This document shows, in pieces, positions 6,907 through 16,906 of a DNA stretch of 64,000 nt (position 1 is its first letter; each line of letters begins with the position of its first letter). Source of the stretch: Segatella copri (GTDB taxonomy: Bacteria > Bacteroidota > Bacteroidia > Bacteroidales > Bacteroidaceae); assembly GCF_019249795.2 (NCBI RefSeq), contig NZ_CP156891.1, forward strand, positions 1,382,001 to 1,446,000. Direction: 5' to 3'. The position numbers and the translations under genes are program-made. The notes under the pieces were generated by a model that searched no databases, was not told the DNA's origin, and saw only the letters and a program-made list of their open reading frames with translations.

Positions 6907-9900
6907 ATGAACAAAAGAGCATATTTGTACATTGCGGCTCTACTTGGTATCACATCACCATTTTATGCCGCCCCTGCATCAGCAGCTCAGACCTATTCAA
7001 AAACTGCTATGCAACAACAGAGTTCCTGCAGTGGTAATGTTAAAGACTCTAATGGAGAACCTATCATCGGTGCTACAATCCGAATCGAAGGGAGCAACGG
7101 TGGTACTGTAACTGACCTTGATGGTAATTTTACCCTAAAAGACGTCAAAATGGGAGTTAAAATTACAATTTCTTCCATCGGCTACAAGACAAAGACTATA
7201 ATATGGAATGGCGGTTCTATCCGTGCTACACTGTTAGAAGACAGCAACATGCTTCAGGAAACTGTAGTTGTAGGTTATGGAGTTCAGAAGAAAGCAAACC
7301 TTACAGGTTCTGTATCGGCAATCACATCTAAAGACATCGAAGGTGTGCCAGTAGCAAACACCGCTACCCTATTACAAGGAAGAATGACAGGTGTCAACAT
7401 TACAATGAATGGTGCCCAAGCTGGTAATGATAATCCGGAAATTAGAGTACGTGGCGTAGGAACATTTGGTAACAGTAATCCTATGGTTCTCATTGATGGC
7501 GTAGAAGGAACATTAAGTCAACTCAGCGATATTTCACCTGCAGATATTGAGAATATTTCTATTCTGAAAGATGCCGCATCTGCCGCTATATATGGTGTAC
7601 GTGCAGCAAATGGCGTAATCCTCATTACAACAAAGAAAGGTTCAGCCGGATCTGTAAAAGTAAACTATGGAGGAAGTTATTCTATCCAGAGCGCAACTGT
7701 TTTACCAAAGTTTCTCAACAGTTACGATTGGGCCATCATGCGTAATGAAACTAATCCTGGTTCTTACGACCAAGCTGCGCTTGAAAAGTTAAAAAACGGC
7801 TCTGATCCAGACCACTATGCTAACACAGATTGGATGGATGAAATCATGCAGACAGGTCACATGCAGCAGCATAGTTTATCGGTATCAGGTGGTTCTGAAA
7901 ATGTACAATTTATGACATCTATTAACTATTCTGACCAAAAGGGTATAATGAAGGAAACTGGAGTACGTAAACTAGGCTTCCGTTCCAACGTCAACTCTAA
8001 ATACAAAAGATTTAGTTTTGGGTTAAATATAGCAGGAAATTTTAATGATGTAACAGCCCCAGGAAAGAATGTTGCTGGTGAAGGAGGTGTAATGCGAATG
8101 ATTTCATGGTTTGCACGCCCAACTGTACCTTCACGCTATACCAATGGCCATTATGGTTATGTAGATGGTTCTAATAAAGATGCAGAAGCGTTTAAAAATC
8201 CATTAGAGGCTATCAATCTTGGATATAACAAGAATAATGCATGGCGCTTTAACGGAAAGGCAACCATTGGTATTGACATCTATGATGGTTTAAAATTCCA
8301 GACTAGTTACGCATATACATTCTATAACAAAGCGACCAAAAGCTACTCACCTAGCGATATAGATGCACGCTATGACGCAGAAGGAAACATTCTGAAAGTA
8401 GGGTCTGTAAACAATCAATTAACTGATTACAGATATCGTGAAACCATGTGGACTAATGAAAACCTTCTTACCTATAACAAGCGTTTTGGTCTTCATACAA
8501 TCAATGCATTGGCAGGTCATTCTATTATTGGCTACGATGAAGAAGGTTTAACTGCATCTAAGCAAGGTTTCCCTACCAACAACATCTATGAGTTAGATGG
8601 TGGAACCAAGAATCCTAATACAGGAGGTAATGCCGGTGCTTATCGCTTACAGTCATTCTTTGGACGTATACAGTACGATTATGACAACAAATATCTCTTC
8701 GAATTCAATGTTCGACATGATGGATCTTCACGCATGCCAAAATCACACCGCTATGCAACATTTCCTTCTGTATCATTAGGTTGGGTCTTCACCAGTGAGA
8801 AATTTATGGAAGAACAGAGCAAGTGGCTCTTCGGTAAGCTCCGTTTTTCTTGGGGAAAGTTAGGTAATCAGGAAATCGAAAATTATCCTTACACTGCAAC
8901 CTATGCAGCAAGCGGCAACTACTATTTTGATCAGAGTGGAACTCCTCAGGCTGGTCTTATACAGAATTCAGTTCCAAACGAAAATATCAAGTGGGAGACT
9001 ACACGCAGCGTGAATATTGGTATTGATCTCGGATTCTTCAACAATAAGGTAACCACCTCATTCGATTGGTTCGATCGCAAGGCTTCAGATATATTGATGC
9101 AGCTTTCTATGCCAGGTATGTTCATCGGATTATTGAGTGCTCCTTATCAGAATGTTGGTAAAGTTCGTAACCGTGGTTGGGAATGGAGTGCTAACTATCA
9201 AGACCACCGCGGTGACTTTGGCTGGTATGCAGGTTTCAATGTAACCCATGTAAAGAATGAAATTCTCTATATGGGCGGTTTAGATGAGCGTATCAGTGGT
9301 GCAACCATCAATAGAGTAGGTGATGCTATTGGTTCTTATTACGCTTATAAGGCTATCGGCATCTATCGTACAGAGGCTGATCTCAACCGAACTAATTCAA
9401 AGGGTGAGAAGATTAAACAAAATGGTATTGAGCCAAAATTGGGTGACATCATGTATCAAGATACTAACGACGATGGAAATATTACACCAGACGACCGTGT
9501 GATTATCGGTAATCCATTCCCTAAGTATTCATTCGGTTTTAATATCGGAGGATCTTGGAAGAACTTTGACCTCTCAACACTTTGGCAGGGAGTTACTGGA
9601 ATTTACCGCTATAACTGGGAATCCACTAGTGACTGGCATGGTAACCGCACAGATCGCTGGTTAGACCGTTGGTCTGAAAGTAATCCAAATGGTTCTATGC
9701 CACGCTTGGGTTATAGCTTCAATGATACACTCTCTTCATTCTGGTTGTCAAAAGCAGATTACTTGCGCTTAAAGAACTTAGAGGTAGGGTATACATTCGA
9801 CCAGCTTGCAAAATGGGGTGTATCCAAGGTTCGTGTCTACTTCGCAGCAACCAATCTGCTCACACTCACTTCTTTAGATAACTACGATCCAGAAAAGACC

Positions 9901-9972
9901 AGTGGAGATTCACGTAACGAAATCCACCCTAACATGAAGAGCGTATCATTCGGTGTTAATATTAATTTCTAA
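6907..9972 (+). CDS. SusC/RagA-family TonB-dependent outer membrane transporter
   Basis: 1021 aa. A signal peptide (about residues 1-28, ending in APASAA) precedes a carboxypeptidase-regulatory-like domain (about 40-110). Next comes a SusC-type segment QETVVVGYGVQKKANLTGS, then the plug (about 120-230, with IRVRGVGTFGNSNPMVLIDG and ANGVILITTKKG), and a long beta-barrel ending in an aromatic-rich NINF. It imports oligosaccharides captured by its SusD partner, using TonB energy. It begins the glycan locus and is 17 bases ahead of susD, so they form one operon. The glycan is not shown by this protein itself; the sulfatases downstream suggest a sulfated one. Confidence 0.95.
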   Translation: MNKRAYLYIAALLGITSPFYAAPASAAQTYSKTAMQQQSSCSGNVKDSNGEPIIGATIRIEGSNGGTVTDLDGNFTLKDVKMGVKITISSIGYKTKTIIWNGGSIRATLLEDSNMLQETVVVGYGVQKKANLTGSVSAITSKDIEGVPVANTATLLQGRMTGVNITMNGAQAGNDNPEIRVRGVGTFGNSNPMVLIDGVEGTLSQLSDISPADIENISILKDAASAAIYGVRAANGVILITTKKGSAGSVKVNYGGSYSIQSATVLPKFLNSYDWAIMRNETNPGSYDQAALEKLKNGSDPDHYANTDWMDEIMQTGHMQQHSLSVSGGSENVQFMTSINYSDQKGIMKETGVRKLGFRSNVNSKYKRFSFGLNIAGNFNDVTAPGKNVAGEGGVMRMISWFARPTVPSRYTNGHYGYVDGSNKDAEAFKNPLEAINLGYNKNNAWRFNGKATIGIDIYDGLKFQTSYAYTFYNKATKSYSPSDIDARYDAEGNILKVGSVNNQLTDYRYRETMWTNENLLTYNKRFGLHTINALAGHSIIGYDEEGLTASKQGFPTNNIYELDGGTKNPNTGGNAGAYRLQSFFGRIQYDYDNKYLFEFNVRHDGSSRMPKSHRYATFPSVSLGWVFTSEKFMEEQSKWLFGKLRFSWGKLGNQEIENYPYTATYAASGNYYFDQSGTPQAGLIQNSVPNENIKWETTRSVNIGIDLGFFNNKVTTSFDWFDRKASDILMQLSMPGMFIGLLSAPYQNVGKVRNRGWEWSANYQDHRGDFGWYAGFNVTHVKNEILYMGGLDERISGATINRVGDAIGSYYAYKAIGIYRTEADLNRTNSKGEKIKQNGIEPKLGDIMYQDTNDDGNITPDDRVIIGNPFPKYSFGFNIGGSWKNFDLSTLWQGVTGIYRYNWESTSDWHGNRTDRWLDRWSESNPNGSMPRLGYSFNDTLSSFWLSKADYLRLKNLEVGYTFDQLAKWGVSKVRVYFAATNLLTLTSLDNYDPEKTSGDSRNEIHPNMKSVSFGVNINF

Positions 9973-9989
9973 AATAGGAGGACTTTACA

Positions 9990-11636
9990 ATGAAACAGAA
10001 TAGAATATTCAACTCTATAAAAGTTGCGTCATTTTGCGGTATGATGGTGCTTACAGCAACATCTTGCTCTGACGACTTCTTTGATGTAAAAAACCCTAAT
10101 GAGATTTCTAGTTCAACCTTCTGGAAAACTGAGTCAGATGCCTTGATGGCGCTTACGGGTTGTTATGACGCTATGCAAAATGGCGATTTGAACAACGATT
10201 ATATTGATGGTTGGAAATTTGGTTTTCTCACCCGTGAAACTTGTACAGATAATGGTGGACACTCTTGGGGTAACGGGATGCTCGGTTCCTCTATTGCACA
10301 GGGAACATCAACAGCTAACGATCAGTGTTTCTCTAAGTATTGGAATGCGAACTATGAGCTTATCAAGCGCTGCAACGCATTGCTCGAGAATGTTGATGAA
10401 ATCAGTATGAGCGACGACAAGAAGGCTGCTTTTAAGGGTGAAGCTATAGCTTTGCGTGCTCTCGGATATTGTAACTTGGTTTCAGTATTCCGCGATGTAC
10501 CTTATCTCGAAAAGCCATTGACATTGGCTGAATGCCAACCTGCCCGAAATACAAAAGAAGAAATTGCCACCAAAGTTTTAGCAGACCTCAAGAAAAATAT
10601 TCCTAATATCCCTGTTAAGGGAAAAGCAGGTAAAGGTCGACTTACACAAGAAGCAGCATACGCTATCATGGGGCGTTTAGCTCTCTTTACCAAGCACTAC
10701 GATGAAGCTATTGAGGCATACAACCATGTAATAGGTAAATACAGCTTGTTCACCTCTGGTGATGGTTCTGATGGATATAAGAATTTCTCTGAGCTCTTCA
10801 CAGAAAAGAATGAGGAATGCGATGAAGTAATCTTGGGTATTCATTATGCAGGACCTGGAAAGAACGAGGGTCAGACCTTCAGTATCAGCTGGGGTGGTCC
10901 GATGAATGCAGTTGAGGCTACTCGAAATCTCTGTGATGATTATTATTGCATTGATGGTCTGCCTATAGATAATTCACCTTTGTTCAAGGGTAAGACTGGC
11001 AAAGCAGCATACGATAAGGAAAATCCTGATTTTGCACGTTATGAGAATCGTGATCCTAGGTTGAAGGGAACTCTCTTTGTTCCTGGTATGAAGTGGCTCA
11101 ACGATGTATATAATTATCCTAAAGAAGGTGGCAAGAAAATTCCTTCTGTTTCTCAAGTTGCCATTATGAAATGGTTCGTACCTGAGAATATGGCAAATGA
11201 GTATGATGGTAGTCTTGATTACTATGTAATCCGCTATGCAGAAGTTCTCCTTTCTCTTTCTGAAGCTATGATTGAGAAAGGTGGATATAGCCAAGAGCAG
11301 ATTACCAAGTATATCAATGAAGTACGTGAACGTGTTCATATGCCAAAGGTTGAGGCTGTTGAGGGTAATGGTTTGTCAACAGAACAACTTCGACAGATTG
11401 TTCGTCACGAACGTCGCGTCGAGCTTGCTTTTGAGGATCTTCGCTTTGCAGATCTCTACCGCTGGGGCGAATGGAAGGATGCTATCGAACGTATGAATAA
11501 AGAATATGAAACATACGGTATGGGAGATTATTCCCGTTCTTACAGAGGGTCTCAAGATGATGTGTGGCCAATCCCACAAAATGAGATTGATACCGATCTC
11601 AACTTAAAGCAACACAAAGAATGGGGAGGAGAATGA
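9990..11636 (+). CDS. SusD/RagB-family glycan-binding lipoprotein
   Basis: 548 aa with a lipoprotein signal peptide ending in ATSC (lipidated Cys26) and an acidic SDD start after it, which in Bacteroidota favours surface export. It has the usual SusD features: an N-terminal helical core with TPR-like repeats (ALRALGYCNLVSVFRDVPYL, AAYAIMGRLALFTKHYDEAI) and a C-terminal RagB/SusD segment with RHERRVELAFEDLRFADLYRW. It should lie over the SusC barrel and bind the substrate. A GGAGG ribosome-binding site precedes ATG 9990. Confidence 0.95.
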   Translation: MKQNRIFNSIKVASFCGMMVLTATSCSDDFFDVKNPNEISSSTFWKTESDALMALTGCYDAMQNGDLNNDYIDGWKFGFLTRETCTDNGGHSWGNGMLGSSIAQGTSTANDQCFSKYWNANYELIKRCNALLENVDEISMSDDKKAAFKGEAIALRALGYCNLVSVFRDVPYLEKPLTLAECQPARNTKEEIATKVLADLKKNIPNIPVKGKAGKGRLTQEAAYAIMGRLALFTKHYDEAIEAYNHVIGKYSLFTSGDGSDGYKNFSELFTEKNEECDEVILGIHYAGPGKNEGQTFSISWGGPMNAVEATRNLCDDYYCIDGLPIDNSPLFKGKTGKAAYDKENPDFARYENRDPRLKGTLFVPGMKWLNDVYNYPKEGGKKIPSVSQVAIMKWFVPENMANEYDGSLDYYVIRYAEVLLSLSEAMIEKGGYSQEQITKYINEVRERVHMPKVEAVEGNGLSTEQLRQIVRHERRVELAFEDLRFADLYRWGEWKDAIERMNKEYETYGMGDYSRSYRGSQDDVWPIPQNEIDTDLNLKQHKEWGGE

Positions 11637-11752
11637 TTTTATAACACGATTCGGTTAATTTCATTTTTGATTTCACATTTTAATAAACGTTATCAAATTC
11701 TAGAAGGGGGTACCAAAACAAGGTACCCCTCTTTTCTGGGTTTTCAAGTTCA

Positions 11753-12096
11753 GAAGAGCCATTTGTATTAGGTTTGCCTACCGGTTCTTCACCTATGGGC
11801 ATGTATGCAGAAATCGTAAAGGCTGTGAAGGCTGGCGAAATCTCTTTCAAGCACGTCCTCACCTTCAACATGGACGAATATGTAGGCTTGCCAGAGAGGT
11901 AATGATTCTCTGCAATGGTCATAACAAGTCACGTGCGCTCCAGGCTGCCATTGAGGGACCTGTTACCCAGGCATGAACCATCAGTGCTCTGCAGCTTCAC
12001 CAGCATGGCATCATCGTCTGCGACGAAATGGCTACTGACGAGTTGAAGGTCAGCACATACAAGTACTTCAAGGAAATAGAAAAAGACAACTTATAG
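11753..12096 (+). pseudogene. nagB: decayed glucosamine-6-phosphate deaminase (nagB) remnant
   Basis: Two recognisable pieces of NagB survive. 11753-11899 reads [14 protein letters not shown] ... [14 protein letters not shown], the N-terminal substrate-binding region. 11905-12096 reads CNGHNKSRALQAAIEGP ... [10 protein letters not shown] ... [16 protein letters not shown], the C-terminus. The middle ~150 residues are deleted, a stop follows the first piece, and a TGA replaces an expected Trp codon in the second. NagB converts GlcN-6-P to Fru-6-P; its ghost beside sulfatases fits a locus once serving GlcNAc-containing glycans. Confidence 0.8.
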
Positions 12097-12247
12097 TTTT
12101 ATCATAAAAAATCAACTATTCTATGTTATATCAACACATCATGTACGAGAATAGACTAGGTTGTGTGCCCTTTCTATTGTGAAACAGGAAGGGCACTGTT
12201 GCTTTATGAAGAATAAGAGAAATATTCTTAAGAAATATCCCGAAATT

Positions 12248-12279
12248 TTTGGTAATTACGAATATTCAGCGTACCTTTG
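12248..12279 (+). promoter_or_regulatory. promoter of the sulfatase operon
   Basis: A Bacteroidota-type promoter: TTTG at 12248-12251, 20 bases, then -7 box TACCTTTG at 12272-12279. It lies 26 bases before ATG 12306 and inside the longer frame that opens at 12249, so it argues for the shorter sulfatase start. Confidence 0.7.
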
Positions 12280-12305
12280 CAAGATATAACTTAATACAAA
12301 ACATT

Positions 12306-13994
12306 ATGGCTAATAATTATCAACCTTTCAACCGATCTTTGCTGGCGATGGCTGCCCTTCAAGCCTTGCCGCTATCTCTCTTCGCCCAGAATACAGGCGA
12401 AAAACCAAACATCCTGTATATCATGTGCGATGACCACGCCATACAGGCTATCAGCGCCTACGGCAGTGCCATCTCCCAACTGGCGCCTACCCCAAATATT
12501 GACCGACTTGCAGAAAGGGGAATGAAATTCAACGAGGCTTTCGTTGAAAACTCGCTTTCTACACCAAGCCGTGCCTGTCTGATGACCGGTCTCTACAGTC
12601 ATCAGAACGGACAGCGCATGCTGGCAGAGGGCATCGATTCCACCAAAACCTTCTTCTCTGAAATGCTGCAGAAGGCAGGCTATGAGACGGCAGTAGTGGG
12701 AAAATGGCACATGTCATGCCGCCCTAAAGGTTTCGATTTCTATCACATCCTCAACGATCAGGGACAATATTACAACCCGACCTTCGCATCAACAGACCAT
12801 TACGGAGAATACAAGCAGGAAATGGGATATGCCACCGACCTCATCACAGACCATGCCATCGAATACCTCGACCAAAGAGACAGAAACAAGCCATTCTGTC
12901 TGCTGGTTCATCATAAGGCACCCCACCGTCTGTGGATGCCTAGCACCAAGTATGTTGGGAAATACGGCAAAGTAAACTTCCCGCTACCTGAAACCTTCTG
13001 GGACGACTATGCGACCCGAGGCTCGGCTGCATCCACCCAGAAGATGACTATCGATGAATATATGGAAATGGTACGCGACCTGAAAGTGCCCGAAATGTAC
13101 GACCCTTCTACACCGGAAGGCAGAGACTCGTATGCTGGACTCATGGGAGAGATGAACCGCATGACACCGCAGCAGCGCGAGGCTATTGATGCCTATTACA
13201 TGCCGAGAAACAGAGAATTCCTGAGCAAGAATCTCACGGGTAAGGAACTGGTAGAATGGAAATACCAGAACTATATCCGCGACTATATGGCAGTGATTGC
13301 TTCGGTGGATGAGAGTGTAGGCCGACTCCTGACTTATCTCGATGAGCATCATCTCACGGATAATACCATCATCGTATACACCTCCGACCAGGGATTCTAC
13401 ATGGGCGAACACGGCTGGTTTGACAAGCGTTTCATGTATGAGGAATCATTCCATACACCGCTCATCATCAGCTATCCTAAGCATATCCAGCCTAAGAGCG
13501 AGTGCAACCAGATGGTACAGAACATCGACTTTGCTCCTACCTTCCTCGACCTGGCGGGCTTGAAGAAGCCTGCCTATATGCCGGGCACTTCGCTCCAACC
13601 ATTGTTTGCCGGACAGCCTGTAAGAAAATGGCGTAAGAGTCTGTATTACCATTATTATGACTACCCTAATTATCATCTGGTACGCAAGCACGATGGTGTG
13701 AGAACCGAGCGCTACAAACTGATTCATTTCTACGGCAAGGGTGGTGAAAGAGCCGTTCCAGAAAACAAGTATCAGTGCCAACCGGGAACTTCAGAAAACT
13801 GGTGTTTCGAATATCTCAAATCCATCAACTACATCACCGATGATGCCGATATTGACTACTACGAGTTGTATGATATCCAGGTTGATCCGAACGAGCTGCA
13901 CAACCTCTACGGCAAGCCTGGCATGCAGAAGGTAGAAAAGGAAATGAAGAAGCTCCTCGCTACCTATCGCAGGAATCTGAAGGTAGATGAGTAA
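12306..13994 (+). CDS. secreted Ser-type sulfatase (S1 family)
   Basis: 562 aa from ATG 12306, chosen because a signal peptide (MANNYQPFNRSLLAMAALQA, ending SLFAQ) follows and the promoter lies just upstream. The metal site is in NILYIMCDDH. The catalytic motif is STPSR (Ser85, to be converted to formylglycine), and PTPNIDRLAERGM is the usual S1 block. Late blocks YTSDQGFYMGEHGWFDKRF and LHNLYG are also family-typical. The DDHAIQAISAYG variant resembles GlcNAc-6-sulfatases of gut Bacteroidota, including a mucin-desulfating enzyme reported from Prevotella; substrate is inferred. The gene overlaps the next sulfatase frame and shares its operon. Confidence 0.9.
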   Translation: MANNYQPFNRSLLAMAALQALPLSLFAQNTGEKPNILYIMCDDHAIQAISAYGSAISQLAPTPNIDRLAERGMKFNEAFVENSLSTPSRACLMTGLYSHQNGQRMLAEGIDSTKTFFSEMLQKAGYETAVVGKWHMSCRPKGFDFYHILNDQGQYYNPTFASTDHYGEYKQEMGYATDLITDHAIEYLDQRDRNKPFCLLVHHKAPHRLWMPSTKYVGKYGKVNFPLPETFWDDYATRGSAASTQKMTIDEYMEMVRDLKVPEMYDPSTPEGRDSYAGLMGEMNRMTPQQREAIDAYYMPRNREFLSKNLTGKELVEWKYQNYIRDYMAVIASVDESVGRLLTYLDEHHLTDNTIIVYTSDQGFYMGEHGWFDKRFMYEESFHTPLIISYPKHIQPKSECNQMVQNIDFAPTFLDLAGLKKPAYMPGTSLQPLFAGQPVRKWRKSLYYHYYDYPNYHLVRKHDGVRTERYKLIHFYGKGGERAVPENKYQCQPGTSENWCFEYLKSINYITDDADIDYYELYDIQVDPNELHNLYGKPGMQKVEKEMKKLLATYRRNLKVDE

Positions 13995-14019
13995 AAGAAC
14001 CGAACAAAATAACATTGAT

Positions 14020-15543
14020 ATGAACAAGACAATATGGTTTACAGGGGTAGGTTTGGCGTGCCTTCCTACCCTGCTCTGTGCAAAACAAAACACCCCACCC
14101 AACATTCTCTTCATACTGTGTGACGACATGGGATATGGCGATCTGGCTTGCTACGGCCAACCTTATATCCACACGCCTAATATAGACCGGATGGCACAGG
14201 AGGGAATGAGATTCACCCAGGCTTATGCCGGTTCTCCCGTCTCGGCTCCGTCGAGAGCTACCCTCATGACTGGTCAGCATACGGGACATACACATGTGCG
14301 TGGAAACAAGGAATACTGGAGAGGTGTGCCAATGGTAAAATATGGCAACAACGAGGAGTATTCTGTCGTAGGACAGGAACCTTACGACCCGCAGCATAAG
14401 ATTCTGCCCGAAATCATGAAGGACGAAGGATATAGAACCGGCGTATTCGGGAAATGGGCTGGCGGATATGAAGGTTCGGCTTCTACTCCCGACAAGCGTG
14501 GCGTGGACGAATTCTATGGCTATATCTGCCAGTTTCAGGCTCATCTCTATTATCCTAACTTCCTGAATCGCTACAGTCGTGTAATGGGAGATACAGCAGT
14601 GGTAAGAGAGGTAATGGAACAGAACATCCAGCATCCGATGTTCGGCAAGGATTATTTCAAGCGCAAACAGTATTCTGCCCGCATCATCCACGACAAGGCA
14701 CTGGAATGGATTGACAGACAGGATAAGGAACATCCTTTCGTAGGATTCCTTACCTATACCCTGCCGCATGCCGAACTGACCCAGCCGGAAGACTCTATTC
14801 TAGAGAATTACCAGAAACAGTTCTTTACCGATAAAACCTGGGGCGGATGGGAAGATTCGAGATACAACGCTGCGGTTCATACCCATGCACAGTTTGCCGG
14901 AATGATTACCCGACTGGACCAGTATGTAGGCGAAATCTTCGCCAAGCTGAAGGAGAAGGGACTCGACAGGAATACCGTTGTCATCTTTACTTCAGATAAC
15001 GGGCCGCATGAAGAAGGTGGTGCTGATCCAGAGTTCTTCGGTCGCGACGGTAAGTTAAAAGGTCTGAAGCGCCAGTGCTACGAAGGCGGCATCCGCATAC
15101 CATTTATCGCCTGGTGGCCTGAGCATATCAAGGCAGGAGCGGTGAACGATACCCAGTTTGCCTTTTACGATCTGCTGCCTACTTTCTGCGATTTGGCTGG
15201 CATCAGAAACTTTGCCAAGCGTTATACCAACAGAAAGTTGGCTGGTGATGGTTTCGACGGAATCTCTATCGCTCCTACCCTTCTGGGCAAGGATGCAGAG
15301 CAGAAACATCACGATTACCTGTACTGGGAATTTCACGAAACCGACCAGATTGGCGTGAGAAAGGGCGACTGGAAACTGGTGGTAGTAAAAGGCGAACCGC
15401 GGCTCTATAATCTGGCTTCCGATATCCACGAAGACCATAATGTGGCGGCAGAACATCCGGAGATTCTTGCCGAACTCCTGGCTGCCATCAGAAAGGAGCA
15501 TCGAGACAGCAAGGATTTCGAAATTACGCTGCCAAAGTTCTGA
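14020..15543 (+). CDS. second secreted Ser-type sulfatase (arylsulfatase-like, S1 family)
   Basis: 507 aa from ATG 14020, which starts a clean signal peptide (MNKTIWFTGVGLACLPTLLC). An upstream ATG at 13987 overlaps the previous stop and would add 11 polar residues. Motifs: NILFILCDDMGYGDLACYG (metal), SAPSR with nucleophile Ser75, GQHTGHTHVRGN, and FTSDNGPHEEGG. The layout fits arylsulfatase A-like S1 subfamilies acting on galactose or GalNAc sulfates, but the subfamily cannot be fixed here. It depends on the maturase encoded next. Confidence 0.9.
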   Translation: MNKTIWFTGVGLACLPTLLCAKQNTPPNILFILCDDMGYGDLACYGQPYIHTPNIDRMAQEGMRFTQAYAGSPVSAPSRATLMTGQHTGHTHVRGNKEYWRGVPMVKYGNNEEYSVVGQEPYDPQHKILPEIMKDEGYRTGVFGKWAGGYEGSASTPDKRGVDEFYGYICQFQAHLYYPNFLNRYSRVMGDTAVVREVMEQNIQHPMFGKDYFKRKQYSARIIHDKALEWIDRQDKEHPFVGFLTYTLPHAELTQPEDSILENYQKQFFTDKTWGGWEDSRYNAAVHTHAQFAGMITRLDQYVGEIFAKLKEKGLDRNTVVIFTSDNGPHEEGGADPEFFGRDGKLKGLKRQCYEGGIRIPFIAWWPEHIKAGAVNDTQFAFYDLLPTFCDLAGIRNFAKRYTNRKLAGDGFDGISIAPTLLGKDAEQKHHDYLYWEFHETDQIGVRKGDWKLVVVKGEPRLYNLASDIHEDHNVAAEHPEILAELLAAIRKEHRDSKDFEITLPKF

Positions 15544-15595
15544 TTTTCTCTCCCGGTTACAGAGAGATAGAGATTACAACTAGATTCAAGAAAAA

Positions 15596-16819
15596 ATGAT
15601 GAACGACAACATAGCAAATCCCTTTGCCAAGCCACTGTATGTAATGCTGAAGCCTGCGGGTGCCCATTGCAACCTGGCATGCAAATACTGTTATTATCTG
15701 GAGAAGAACAAGCTCTATCCCACTGCTCAGCGACATCTGATGAGCGATGAGATGCTGGAACAGTTTACCCGAGAATATATTGAGGCGCAAACCATGAACC
15801 AGGTGCTCTTCACCTGGCATGGTGGCGAGCCTCTGCTGCGCTCCATCGACTTCTACCGCAAGGCTTTATCCCTACAGCAAAAGTATGCTGGAGGCAGGCG
15901 CATCGACAACGTAATTCAGACCAACGGCACGTTGCTGACCGATGAATGGTGCGAGTTTTTCGCCCAGAACCATTGGCTGGTAGGCATCTCTATCGATGGT
16001 CCGCAGCCTGATCATGACCATTACCGGCTGACGGCTGCGGGAAAACCATCGTGGAAGAAGGTGATGCAAGGCATCAAACTGCTGAAGAAACACGGGGTAG
16101 AATGGAATGCGATGGCGGTGGTGAATGCCTATAATGCCAATCATCCGCTGGAGTTCTACCGCTTCTTCAAGGAAAACGGCTGTCAGTTTCTGCAGTTCAC
16201 ACCTATCGTTGAGCGACTGACCCGACATGAGGATGGCCGTACCCTGGCAAGTCTTGCCGACAAGGATGAGATTTCTCTGAGCGAGGCATCGGTTGCGCCG
16301 GAGCAGTGGGGCAACTTTCTCTGTGCGATTTTCGATGAGTGGGTACGGAAGGATGTGGGCAAAATCTTCGTTGAGATTTTCGACTGCACACTGGCAAACT
16401 GGATGGGTGTTTCTCCCGGCATCTGTGCTTATTCCAAGGAATGCGGTCATGCGGGAGTGATGGAGCACAATGGCGATGTTTATTCCTGCGACCACTTTGT
16501 TTTTCCGGAGTATAAGTTGGGCAATATCCGTGACCATTCGCTCATCGACATGCTTTATGGTGAGCAGCAACAGGAGTTCAGCCGTCTGAAACACAGTTCT
16601 CTTCCCCGCCAGTGCAAGGAGTGTGACATGGAGTTTGCCTGTCATGGAGAATGCCCAAAGAACCGCTTCATGAAAGATAAGTATGGCGATTCCGGTCTCA
16701 ACTATCTCTGTCCGGGTTATTACCATTATTATCAGCATGTAGCGCCCTACATGGATTACATGAAGCAGGAACTCATGGCGCAGTGCCCACCTTCGAACAT
16801 CATGAAAGTTGTACAGTAA
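15596..16819 (+). CDS. anaerobic sulfatase-maturating radical SAM enzyme (anSME)
   Basis: 407 aa. The radical SAM motif HCNLACKYCYYLEK gives cluster ligands Cys25, Cys29 and Cys32. The C-terminal SPASM region has the expected Cys set (CAYSKECGHAGVMEHNGDVYSCDHF and CKECDMEFACHGECPKNRF) for two further 4Fe-4S clusters. anSME oxidises the sulfatase Ser to formylglycine in the cytoplasm before export. Both neighbouring sulfatases are Ser-type, so the three genes form a self-sufficient unit; it lies 52 bases after the second sulfatase. Confidence 0.95.
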   Translation: MMNDNIANPFAKPLYVMLKPAGAHCNLACKYCYYLEKNKLYPTAQRHLMSDEMLEQFTREYIEAQTMNQVLFTWHGGEPLLRSIDFYRKALSLQQKYAGGRRIDNVIQTNGTLLTDEWCEFFAQNHWLVGISIDGPQPDHDHYRLTAAGKPSWKKVMQGIKLLKKHGVEWNAMAVVNAYNANHPLEFYRFFKENGCQFLQFTPIVERLTRHEDGRTLASLADKDEISLSEASVAPEQWGNFLCAIFDEWVRKDVGKIFVEIFDCTLANWMGVSPGICAYSKECGHAGVMEHNGDVYSCDHFVFPEYKLGNIRDHSLIDMLYGEQQQEFSRLKHSSLPRQCKECDMEFACHGECPKNRFMKDKYGDSGLNYLCPGYYHYYQHVAPYMDYMKQELMAQCPPSNIMKVVQ

Positions 16820-16850
16820 GCATGACAGATTCTAAAAAAACAGCAAAATA

Positions 16851-16882
16851 CTTGGAAAAAAGTTAGAAATATCGTACCTTTG
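16851..16882 (+). promoter_or_regulatory. promoter of the symporter gene
   Basis: TTGG at about 16852-16855, about 19-20 bases, then -7 box TACCTTTG at 16875-16882. It is 24 bases before the symporter ATG at 16907. Confidence 0.65.
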
Positions 16883-16906
16883 CAGGCAAAAAGCAATTTT
16901 ACGAAT

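Noticed and set aside
12249..12305. longer N-terminus for the first sulfatase
   Set aside because: The promoter -7 box at 12272-12279 lies inside it and a proper signal peptide begins only at 12306.
13960..14769. 269-codon minus-strand frame over the second sulfatase
   Set aside because: Shadow of the sulfatase gene; codons follow the antisense of conserved sulfatase motifs.
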